This document shows, one piece after another, positions 57,363 to 64,000 of a stretch of DNA of 64,000 bases (its first letter is position 1; every line of letters begins with the position of its first letter). The position numbers were made by a program, and so were the translations under genes. A model generated the notes under the pieces. The model made no database searches and was not told the origin of the DNA. It worked only from the letters and a program-made list of their open reading frames with translations. Origin of the DNA: an uncultured Phycisphaerales bacterium. Lineage in GTDB: Bacteria; Planctomycetota; Phycisphaerae; Phycisphaerales; UBA1924. The stretch covers positions 91,668 to 155,667 of the forward strand of contig CALKJW010000011.1 of assembly GCA_937995595.1 (NCBI GenBank). The letters run 5' to 3'.

Positions 57363-58592
57363 TCATCGACCGTCGTGCAGGGCGCGGAGGCGGTCGATGT
57401 ACGCCGCGGAGGGCTCAACCCTGCGGCGGGCCATCGCGGCGCGGGCGACGTCGAGGAACTTGTCGAAGCGGTAGGCGCGCGAGCCGGCATCGGTAGCCCA
57501 CGTGAACCGGCCGACTGTACCGGAGACCGGCGCGGTGGTGGCGAACATCGAGCCCGTGTGCAGGATCGAGCCGGTCATGATGCGCGTGCAGATGGCGGTC
57601 TTGATGTGGTCGCCGATGATCGCGCCCAGGAAGGTCTCGCCGGTGCGCTCGTTGGGACCATCGGGCGTTGCGCGACAGATGACCTCGGAGTAGGTGTTGA
57701 GCAGATTGGAGTTGGTCGTGCCCGCGCCGAGGTTGACCCACTCGCCGAGCCACGAATCGCCGAGGAAGCCGTCGTGGGCTTTGTTGGCGTAACCCTGGAA
57801 TACGGTGCCGCTGACTTCGCCCGCGACCTTGCAGAACGGGCCGATCGCGGTGTTGCCGCGGATGACCGCGCGGTCGAGAACGGTCGAGTGCGGGCCGATG
57901 TACGCCGGACCGATGACAATCGCGCCGGGGCGGACGACGGCGTGCTCGTCGATGACGATGGGGCCGTGCTCGGTGTCGAGGACGACGGAGGGCAGGAGAC
58001 GCGCCGTCGCGGCGGCGTTGAAGCCCCTGTCGCCGATGAGCGTCACGCCGGCGGTGAGCGCGGCGGACTCGGGCCGCAGGCGCAGCAGAAGGTCGAGGTC
58101 GATCGCCAGAGCGCGGTCGCGGAGTTTGCGGGCATCCCACGGACGCAGGAGCGCGTGCGAGCCCTCGGTGAGCCCATCGGAACGGGACCCTTTCGCGTCG
58201 ATCGGCGCGCCTCGAACAAACGCGGCGAGTTGCGACGGGGATACGCGATGGCCGAGCGGCTCGCCGCGGTCATCGGCCGGCGTTCCGCCCAGTTCATCCA
58301 CCTCGCGCAGCGCCTCGCTCGATGCCACGGCCCAGCGACCGTTCACGAGGAGGCAGTCAACCGTCGCGGCGATCCGGTCGTTCACGGGAACGGACGGCCA
58401 CTTCTCGCGACAGACCGCTTCAAGATGCGGCGGCACGATCAGTCCCGCGGGAGGCCTGCCGGTCATCAGCGTGATGCGTTCGAGGAGCGTCAACGCACCC
58501 ACCCGAACATCGAATGCCGGGCGCAGGTCCGTCAGCGGCGCGAGTTCGCCGCGGCCGTCGTCGAAGAGGATCACGGGCAAGGCGGTGGGCAT
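57363..58592 (-). CDS. GlmU-like putative sugar nucleotidyltransferase
   Basis: 409 residues. N-terminal part (LPVILFDDGRGELAPLTDLR, GALTLLERITLMTG) matches the alternative GlmU-like family (TIGR03991) rather than a standard pyrophosphorylase. The C-terminal part is a left-handed beta-helix with hexapeptide repeats (GPAYIGPHSTVLDRAVIRGN, TAIGPFCKVAGEVSGTVFQG) and EWVNLGAGTTNSNLLNTYSE, typical of acetyltransferase-type trimers. Family members are thought to take the place of GlmU in UDP-GlcNAc synthesis in some lineages; this is inferred. ATG 58592. It follows mreD by 17 bases, so it may belong to the mre operon. Confidence 0.83.
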   Translation of the reverse strand: MPTALPVILFDDGRGELAPLTDLRPAFDVRVGALTLLERITLMTGRPPAGLIVPPHLEAVCREKWPSVPVNDRIAATVDCLLVNGRWAVASSEALREVDELGGTPADDRGEPLGHRVSPSQLAAFVRGAPIDAKGSRSDGLTEGSHALLRPWDARKLRDRALAIDLDLLLRLRPESAALTAGVTLIGDRGFNAAATARLLPSVVLDTEHGPIVIDEHAVVRPGAIVIGPAYIGPHSTVLDRAVIRGNTAIGPFCKVAGEVSGTVFQGYANKAHDGFLGDSWLGEWVNLGAGTTNSNLLNTYSEVICRATPDGPNERTGETFLGAIIGDHIKTAICTRIMTGSILHTGSMFATTAPVSGTVGRFTWATDAGSRAYRFDKFLDVARAAMARRRVEPSAAYIDRLRALHDGR

Positions 58593-58609
58593 GGCGTGCA
58601 GTGTATCGG

Positions 58610-59167
58610 CTACTTGCGTGCCCCGAACCGCCTCTCGCGCGGGTCGTGGAAGCCGAAGATCGGCATCATCGCGAACAGCGGGAACGACATGACCAGCGCG
58701 GCAACACCGGTGTAGAGCGCGCCGAGCAGCCGCTGGCCCAGTTGCGACAGGCCGCTGAACACGTACGCGTCCGAGTACGCCGTGCGGATCTTCAGGATGC
58801 TGACGATGATCACCTCGGCCATCGCGCACGCGATGATCGACAGCACCATGAGCGTGAGCGGGTTGCGGCGGTACATGAGCGCGCGGACCGTCAGCACGAA
58901 GTACGCCGCGACCAGGTACCCCAGCGCGTACGGCCCGGCGACGGTGACCGCCCCCGCGCCGCGCGGCGAGGCGAGGTCGATGACCAGACCGACCAGCAAC
59001 GCGGTCCACAACGCGCCCAGCGGCGGCGCGAACAGCGCGACAAAGACCACCAGCGGCAGCGTGAACGAGGGCGCGATCACGGTGTGGCCGATCGCCAGGT
59101 GCTGGCGCACCGCCTGATCGAGCCCGAGGAGCACCGCCGCGGCGAAGAGGACAACGGTCCACCTCAT
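58610..59167 (-). CDS. mreD: Rod shape-determining protein MreD
   Basis: 185 residues, about five membrane helices (WTVVLFAAAVLLGLDQAV; TLPLVVFVALFAPPLGALWT; GPYALGYLVAAYFVLTV; TLMVLSIIACAMAEVIIVSI; LGALYTGVAALVMSFPLFAM). Motif GLVIDLASPRGAG fits the conserved GLxxDxxxxxxxG of MreD. Member of the elongasome with MreB and MreC. ATG 59167 overlaps the mreC stop (ATGA), so the two are coupled. Confidence 0.85.
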   Translation of the reverse strand: MRWTVVLFAAAVLLGLDQAVRQHLAIGHTVIAPSFTLPLVVFVALFAPPLGALWTALLVGLVIDLASPRGAGAVTVAGPYALGYLVAAYFVLTVRALMYRRNPLTLMVLSIIACAMAEVIIVSILKIRTAYSDAYVFSGLSQLGQRLLGALYTGVAALVMSFPLFAMMPIFGFHDPRERRFGARK

Positions 59168-60087
59168 CGCGCACCCCCTGCCTCGGTCGAAGCGGGCACA
59201 CGCAGGGTGACCTCGCTCACGCGGTCCACCCGGTAGCGTGGCCGCACGACAATGGTGCGGATGCGGATGTCCTCGGGCGGGGTCTGCACGCTTTCAACGA
59301 TGCCGAGTTCGAGCATCTGCGCGCTCTGGGGCCAGGTCTCGTCGGCCAGTCGAACGACCATGCCGGGCTTCACGCCCGCGGCGGGGTCGCCGGCCGAATC
59401 GGTCGCGGCCGAGGCCATGCCGCCCGGAAGCAGCACGCTCTCGGTCTTGAGCCGCCCCGCGAGCGTGCCGTCGCCGCGCGGCGTCAGGCGGCACGCCGGG
59501 CCGGGCACGACCGGGTCGAGCATCACCACGCCGTCGATGGATCCGGCGTTGCGGTCGGTGAATGGCAGGACCTGGCACTTGAGCGCGTCGGCCGAGGTCA
59601 CGCGACCGACGAGGTGCACGCCGCGAACGACGGCGACGGTGGCCGTCGGTTCGACGCCTTCTCGCGTGCCGGCGCGGACGGTGAGCAGGCGCGAGGCCAG
59701 GTCAATAGGGGACGTGATCACCGGACGGTTGAACTGCCGGACGGGGATGTTGGGGTTGAGGTCCAGGCCCTGCTGGAGTTCGTTGATGGCGCGGCGGAGT
59801 TCGTCGTTCTCGGCGCGGAGTTGGTTGACCTCGCGCAGGTACCCGTCTCGCTCGAGGCGCATCGCGTCGAGCGCGGGGGCGTCGGCCGGGCGGAGGACCT
59901 CGTCGGGGTTCACAAGGCGCAACGCGGCGGCGAAGGGGAAGGCGAGCGGCGCGAGGATCGTCTGCACCGGCGCGCGGAGCGTGCCGACCCAGCCGGTCAG
60001 CCGCGGCGGCGCGAAGGCGAGCACGATCAGCGCGATGACCGCGAGGGTGAGGCCGCTGCGCGAGTTGAGCCAGTGGAGGCGGGACAT
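59164..60087 (-). CDS. mreC: Rod shape-determining protein MreC
   Basis: 307 residues. N-terminal membrane helix (SGLTLAVIALIVLAFAP), a coiled coil (~residues 75-110, LERDGYLREVNQLRAENDEL) and the beta-barrel pair (SRLLTVRAGTREGVEPTATV; VVRGVHLVGRVTSADALKCQ; LPFTDRNAGSIDGVVMLD). Periplasmic scaffold linking MreB to peptidoglycan enzymes. It follows mreB after ~196 non-coding bases that contain an imperfect inverted repeat. Confidence 0.9.
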   Translation of the reverse strand: MSRLHWLNSRSGLTLAVIALIVLAFAPPRLTGWVGTLRAPVQTILAPLAFPFAAALRLVNPDEVLRPADAPALDAMRLERDGYLREVNQLRAENDELRRAINELQQGLDLNPNIPVRQFNRPVITSPIDLASRLLTVRAGTREGVEPTATVAVVRGVHLVGRVTSADALKCQVLPFTDRNAGSIDGVVMLDPVVPGPACRLTPRGDGTLAGRLKTESVLLPGGMASAATDSAGDPAAGVKPGMVVRLADETWPQSAQMLELGIVESVQTPPEDIRIRTIVVRPRYRVDRVSEVTLRVPASTEAGGAR

Positions 60088-60090
60088 GGG

Positions 60091-60272
60091 GAGAGTGGCA
60101 AATCAGCGGAGCAGCAAGGCAGCAAAGTGAAGGCGGGAGGACAGCCGGGCGGGCTGATTCCGCGAGGCTGAAGCGCGGCAGCGTACCACAACAACGGGGC
60201 CGATGCGCAGCGGTCCCGGCCCGACCACTTGGGCTTTGCACGTGTGCTGCTGTGCTGATCCGCTGATCTCTC
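60091..60272. repeat. Imperfect inverted repeat in the mreB-mreC gap
   Basis: The arms at ~60091-60129 (GAGAGTGGCAAATCAGCGGA, then CAGCAAGGCAGCAAAGTG) and ~60239-60272 are imperfect complements. The shared words (ATCAGCGGA, CAGCA, GCAGCA) resemble short interspersed repeats. It could fold across the gap in the mre transcript. Confidence 0.45.
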
Positions 60273-60283
60273 AGCCCCGGTGC

Positions 60284-61336
60284 TCAGGCCTCCATGTCGT
60301 TCTCGAGCACCGACTTCCATTCCTCGATGTGCTCGAGGTAGATGGCGGTGCCGCGGGCGACGCAGGTCAGCGGGTCTTCGGCGATGCGGACGTCGAGCCC
60401 GGTGGCGTTGGAGAGGACCTTGTCCATGCCGCGGAGGAGCGCGCCGCCGCCGGCGAGCATGATACCGTTCTCGACGAGGTCCGCCGCGAGTTCGGGCTCG
60501 CAGCGTTCGAGCGTCCGCGTCACGGCCTCGATGATGGCGGTGACGGGTTCCTGCAGGGCCTCGCGGATCTCCTCGGTGGTCACTACGGTCTTGCGCGGCA
60601 GGCCGGAGATCATGTCGCGCCCGCGGACCTCGAGGCTGGCCTCCTCGCCGACGGGCGCGGCCGAGCCGATGTCGATCTTGATGCGCTCCGCCGTCTGCTC
60701 GCCGATCATCAGGTTGTAGGTCTTCTTCATGTGGTTGATGATCGCCTCGTCCATGTCGTCGCCCGCGACGCGGACCGACTCGCACACGGCGATATCACCC
60801 AGCGACATGACGGCCACCTCGGTCGTGCCGCCGCCGATGTCCACGATCGCGCTGGCCGTCGGCTCGGCGAAGGGAAGCCCCGCGCCGATCGCCGCGGCGA
60901 TCGGTTCCTCGATGAGGTACGTCCGCCGCGCGCCCGCGCGCTCGGCCGAATCGAACACCGCGCGCTTCTCGACAGCCGTGATGCCCGAAGGGATCGAGAT
61001 CACGACGCGCGGCCCGACCAGCCGGCCCTTGCCGTTCACCTTGCGGATGAAGTAGCTCAGCATCGCCTCGGTAATCTCAAAGTCCGAGATCACGCCGTCC
61101 TTGAGCGGACGGATGGCGGTGATGGTGCCGGGCGTCTTGCCGAGCATCTCCTTGGCGACCCAGCCGACGGCCTCGCCGTTCTTGAGCACCCGGTTGGTGC
61201 CCTTCCAGACGGCGACCACGCTGGGCTCGTTGAGAACGATGCCCTCGCCGCGAACAGCGACCAGGGTGTTGCACGTCCCCAGGTCGATGCCCATGTCCAC
61301 GCTGACCAAGCCGAGTAGGCGATCAAGTAGGAACAA
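60284..61336 (-). CDS. mreB: Rod shape-determining protein MreB
   Basis: Actin-like cytoskeletal ATPase, 350 residues from TTG 61336. Opening FLLDRLLGLVSVDMGIDLGT fits homologues (LFG-S-D-AIDLGTANT). Phosphate-1 DLGTCNTLVAV, phosphate-2 ASAIVDIGGGTTEVAVMSLG, adenosine site GIMLAGGGALLRGMD. DLGTCNT has Cys where most have Ala. The upstream frame is open to 61474 but that part is unlike MreB; GAGG lies 11 bases before the TTG. First gene of mreB-mreC-mreD-GlmU-like. Confidence 0.94.
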   Translation of the reverse strand: MFLLDRLLGLVSVDMGIDLGTCNTLVAVRGEGIVLNEPSVVAVWKGTNRVLKNGEAVGWVAKEMLGKTPGTITAIRPLKDGVISDFEITEAMLSYFIRKVNGKGRLVGPRVVISIPSGITAVEKRAVFDSAERAGARRTYLIEEPIAAAIGAGLPFAEPTASAIVDIGGGTTEVAVMSLGDIAVCESVRVAGDDMDEAIINHMKKTYNLMIGEQTAERIKIDIGSAAPVGEEASLEVRGRDMISGLPRKTVVTTEEIREALQEPVTAIIEAVTRTLERCEPELAADLVENGIMLAGGGALLRGMDKVLSNATGLDVRIAEDPLTCVARGTAIYLEHIEEWKSVLENDMEA

Positions 61337-61658
61337 GTGGTGCTTTGCCTCGCTCCGGGCGCTTACCGAATGCCGGTCCCGATCCGGCCCCTCCCCCCAA
61401 TGGATCTCAAACCCGTCCGAGGCCAGCATGATCGGCCGAACGGGACGCAGGAGATTATGGGGCATCGGCCCCATTGGCCAGTTTGCACACCCTTTCCGGG
61501 CTCACTTCCCCGATTCCGGCATCCCGCTCCGTGGAATCAGGGCCGTTGTCGCCTCGGCCTGCCATCAGAGCCCCGAGCGCAAGCGAGCGGTGCGCCGGGA
61601 CCACTCTGGCCTGGGCGAGCCCCCGCGGTCAATAGGAGGCGCGCCGTCGACTCGGTCG
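61337..61658. other. 322-base gap upstream of mreB
   Basis: No credible gene. It must hold the mre promoter, but no good -35/-10 pair is evident. A perfect small hairpin, ATGGGGC-ATCG-GCCCCAT (61457-61474), lies ~120 bases before the mreB start and could be a terminator of the upstream gene or a leader element. Confidence 0.5.
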
Positions 61659-63068
61659 CTAAGCATGGATCCGCACGTACGCCGCAAGCTGGCACGGCAC
61701 GCCGAGGTCATCGAGAATCCAGAGCATGTAGTACCCGGGCGGGGCGACGCCCGCGGATTCCGGAGCGACTGCGTGCACTTGGCCGTTGCTCACCGTGATC
61801 TTGAGCGGCACACATCGTTGGTCCTGATCGAACCCGTGGGTGACCGAGGCAAGGCGCGTGAGTGTTGCGCGGGTGATCGCTCGGCCCTCTACGTGCAGAA
61901 AGCCGAATGAGTATTCTTGCGCGTAGACCATCTCGGTCGGCTGGTTATGGATCGCGGGACGATCGGGATTCCCATATAGGTACGCGGGGCGGTAGATCTG
62001 TGCGTTCTCGCAGTTCCAGCCGGCAAGGTTGTTCCCGCCCGCGGCGATCACGCGCCCATCGCGCATGAGCGAGGCGGTCGAGTGATACCAGCGCGGCGTG
62101 GACATCACCACGTTTTCGGGATCCGCGGTCCATGAGTTGGTCGCAGGGTCGAATGTCTCGGCGCGCATGACCTGCCCATAGAAGGGAGGGTTGCTGACGG
62201 GTTCATGGTAGTGACACCCGCCGATGGCGAGCACCTTGCCATCCGGCAAACACACAAGGTTGTGGTTCTGCCGAGCGATCACCATGTCGCCGACGGCCTA
62301 CCACACCGGCTCGCCGGTGCCGCGGAAGACCACGGCGGAACTGATCGCCTCGTTCTCCGGAACGGGAACGCCGCCCGCCTTGAGGATCTTGCCCTTGTCG
62401 CCATCAAACATGACCGCAGAGGAGTTTCGCAGAGATGAGATCAGGCTGTCGATCGGCGATCCCCACTCCCACGTGTCAAGATCGAGGAACCGCGTGTCAT
62501 TCTGCGGCCCGGCATCAAACAGCCGCCCATCCGGCATGACGAACATGAACGGGTAGAGATCCTGCACGCGCTGCGCGGCGGTCTTCTGCTCCCACGTGTC
62601 GGTCGCGGGGTTGTAAACCTCGGGGATGTCGGCATCGACGACCGGGCCGGTCGAGACCCACCCAGCGAATGCGGCGATGCGGCCGTTCGGCAACGTGGTG
62701 CAGGTGGGGTACCAACGGCGCTCGTGCATGTCGGCACGCTGAGCCCACGCGGGCGGAGACGAAACCGAGTCGAACCGCCCGACATGTTTCGGGGCCAGAA
62801 ACGGCGAAACGTGAGCAAACCCGCCGCCGGCGACCAGCACCCGACCATCGGAAAGGGCGCTGTGGCCGGCACAGTGAAAGTTGAACGGTGGCGGGGCGTT
62901 GGCGGGTATGTTCTGCGTGATGTTGGCAGGATCCCACAGGTTGGCCTCGGCGCCAAACTGCCCGGAATCGCTGCCGTCAGCCCAGTACAAGAACCGGCCC
63001 GAACGCAAGTGCATGAGGTGAATCGCGCGCCGATACATGTCGAACTGGGTCTCCCACGAGCCGTGCAT
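61659..63068 (-). pseudogene. Galactose-oxidase/glyoxal-oxidase-like protein interrupted by an in-frame amber codon
   Basis: Kelch-propeller copper-radical-oxidase-like protein (470 codons) with a DUF1929-like C-terminal domain. Blades: FHCAGHSALSDGRVLVAGGG, ERRWYPTCTTLPNGRIAAFA, DLYPFMFVMPDGRLFDAGPQ; after the stop: ARQNHNLVCLPDGKVLAIGG, TPRWYHSTASLMRDGRVIAA; C-terminal domain SFGFLHVEGRAI ... PPGYYMLWILDDLGVP. A TAG at 62298-62300 splits it after GTGEPVW; the frame continues unchanged on both sides, so a single substitution or sequencing error explains it. No signal peptide, although relatives are secreted. ATG 63068 forms TGATG with the upstream stop and has AAGGAGG just before it, so translation initiation looks strong. 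Confidence 0.8.
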
Positions 63069-63784
63069 CAACGCCTCCTTCGGAGGAGTGCCAGGGACAG
63101 TGCGGTCAACACAACAGTACTCGATGCGGGTGTCGGAACGACCGAAACGCGGTCCACCATGAGCGGGCTCATTGGAATGCCCCCCGGGTAGGCGACATCG
63201 AAGCCGATCTGAATTTGTGCAAGCGGTTGGCCAACGGCTGCTGGAAGTGTGGCTACCGTTGCGCCGTTCAATCCGAACTGTATCTGGGCCCCTTGCCGGA
63301 TCAGCGAGAACTCGTGTACCCCAGGTCCGGGTGCATCAGCAAACTCTAAAACACCCAGCGAGTTTGAGTACACCAGACGCGGCTGCCCGAGCAACTCAGT
63401 GTAACCGAACTCGCCATTTCCCCCCCACAACACAATGCGCATCTCCCGCAGCGCGCCCGGCGCCCAACCCATGGTGACTCGGACGTCAAAGTCGCCCGCG
63501 ATCGGAGCAAATGGAGCGTACATCCGCTGGTAGTTGGTGGCCGATCCGGCAAACGACGGGAAGTTCAGGGACGTCACCGTCAGCAACCCATCGGCTACCG
63601 TGTAATCCCACGCCGTCGGAAAACTGGTCTGCAATGACCAGTGCGGCGCGAGATCATCGCCATCGAAGTCATCGAAGAACTGCGCCCGGCTTTCCGCCGA
63701 GGCGAACAGCACCGTCGTCACCGAAAGCACGCAAAGAAGTCTGTCGATGGCACCCGCCTTTCGCCCCCCGCCGTCCCATCCCAC
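63068..63784 (-). CDS. Secreted protein with PEP-CTERM-like sorting tail
   Basis: 238 residues. Signal peptide region RLLCVLSVTTVLFASAESRAQ, a single ~175-residue concanavalin/laminin-G-like beta domain (QFFDDFDGDDLAPHWSLQTS; GDFDVRVTMGWAPGALREMR; GVHEFSLIRQGAQIQFGLNG), then the C-terminal signal VPTPASSTVVLTALSLALLRRRR in three parts: PTPASS, hydrophobic helix, Arg cluster, as in PEP-CTERM proteins handled by exosortase. The motif reads PTPAS instead of PEPAS. Start ATG 63784 lacks a clear Shine-Dalgarno. Its stop overlaps the start of the oxidase-like gene. Confidence 0.75.
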   Translation of the reverse strand: MGWDGGGRKAGAIDRLLCVLSVTTVLFASAESRAQFFDDFDGDDLAPHWSLQTSFPTAWDYTVADGLLTVTSLNFPSFAGSATNYQRMYAPFAPIAGDFDVRVTMGWAPGALREMRIVLWGGNGEFGYTELLGQPRLVYSNSLGVLEFADAPGPGVHEFSLIRQGAQIQFGLNGATVATLPAAVGQPLAQIQIGFDVAYPGGIPMSPLMVDRVSVVPTPASSTVVLTALSLALLRRRR

Positions 63785-63956
63785 TACTTGCCCAGTCTAC
63801 CACGATCCGAGGCCGCGTGCCAAGAAACGCTGGCCGCCGCCGCCGGTGACCGCACCCGGCCGAAGGGTCCGCAGCACTGGACACCGCGGACCGCCGACTG
63901 CCGCGAACAAACTGTGGCCGCGGCGATGTAAGTTCAGTTCTGCGTGATGCAATGCA

Positions 63957-63994
63957 AAAGCCGCCGCGTGCCCAGGGGAAGGGACCGCGGCGGC
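63957..63994 (-). terminator. Intrinsic terminator for a gene beyond the right edge
   Basis: Read on the minus strand, GCCGCCGCG (63994-63986) and CGCGGCGGC (63968-63960) form a nine-base stem followed directly by TTTT (63959-63956). It should end a minus-strand transcript entering from outside the window. 63785-63955 holds no gene I can support. Confidence 0.6.
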
Positions 63995-64000
63995 CGGGAA

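Noticed and set aside
57027..58715. Plus-strand frame containing ATGLEPA-like peptide
   Set aside because: The peptide is the known artefact of reading through the tRNA-Gly antisense; the rest is opposite the GlmU-like gene.

Overview
The window is a GC-rich (roughly 70 %) bacterial chromosome segment with about 47 protein genes and one tRNA, no rRNA, no CRISPR array and no recognisable transposase. Several traits point to a planctomycete of the Phycisphaerae/Phycisphaerales type: two secreted proteins ending in a Cys-rich dockerin-like tail (pattern ..IFAFLxCWFAGC), a PEP-CTERM-like sorting tail, several small proteins with CxxC...CPxCG zinc ribbons (most also membrane-spanning), a fused SecDF, many GTG/TTG starts and a bacterial topoisomerase VI. 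The lineage is inferred from these traits, not proven.

Layout. 1-3215 (minus): cysteine-desulfurase-like enzyme (cut by the window edge), gcvT, panC. 3309-7616 (plus): an unusual CTP synthase, rlmN carrying two in-frame palindromic insertions, and a crotonase. 7850-11229 (minus): secreted sugar dehydrogenase with dockerin tail and two zinc-ribbon membrane proteins. 11434-18111 (plus): a three-gene glycosyltransferase cluster followed by a frameshifted membrane/zinc-ribbon gene. 18230-24257 (minus): citrate synthase, a zinc-ribbon membrane protein, and a translationally coupled GldA/GldF/GldG-like ABC system. 24423-31556 (plus): PAS-GAF-receiver protein, ligA, a CYTH enzyme and top6B. 31745-34259: katA and oxyR, divergent. 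34943-36657: top6A and a TTGA-coupled lipoprotein. 36664-39020: an unknown protein divergent from a dockerin protein. 39163-45549: DUF58/transglutaminase pair, two PilZ-type proteins, a zinc-ribbon gene and a glycosyltransferase. 45593-54808 (plus): Nudix hydrolase, M50 protease, rhomboid, tgt, yajC, secDF, LysM protein. 54924-55898: UDP-glucuronate decarboxylase. 56174-61336 (minus): LOG-type protein, tRNA-Gly, GlmU-like transferase, mreD, mreC, mreB. 61659-63784 (minus): a galactose-oxidase-like gene broken by an amber codon, coupled to a PEP-CTERM protein, in DNA that looks less GC-rich.

How the genes fit together. Most of the window is housekeeping: one-carbon, pantothenate, CTP and citrate metabolism, rRNA/tRNA modification, Sec export and rod shape. 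Envelope themes recur: glycan synthesis (three clustered glycosyltransferases, a fourth elsewhere, UDP-xylose supply), secretion (YajC-SecDF), intramembrane proteolysis (M50 plus rhomboid sharing a C-terminal tail) and surface display (dockerin and PEP-CTERM proteins).

The most unusual items are: both subunits of an archaeal-type topoisomerase VI flanking a peroxide-defence locus; palindromic elements carried in frame inside rlmN (twice) and the top6B tail, with a second copy of one rlmN element just downstream; a 51-codon, 55 % GC insertion in the zinc site of tgt; a CTP synthase with changed near-invariant motifs; and a related C-terminal motif on two adjacent intramembrane proteases.
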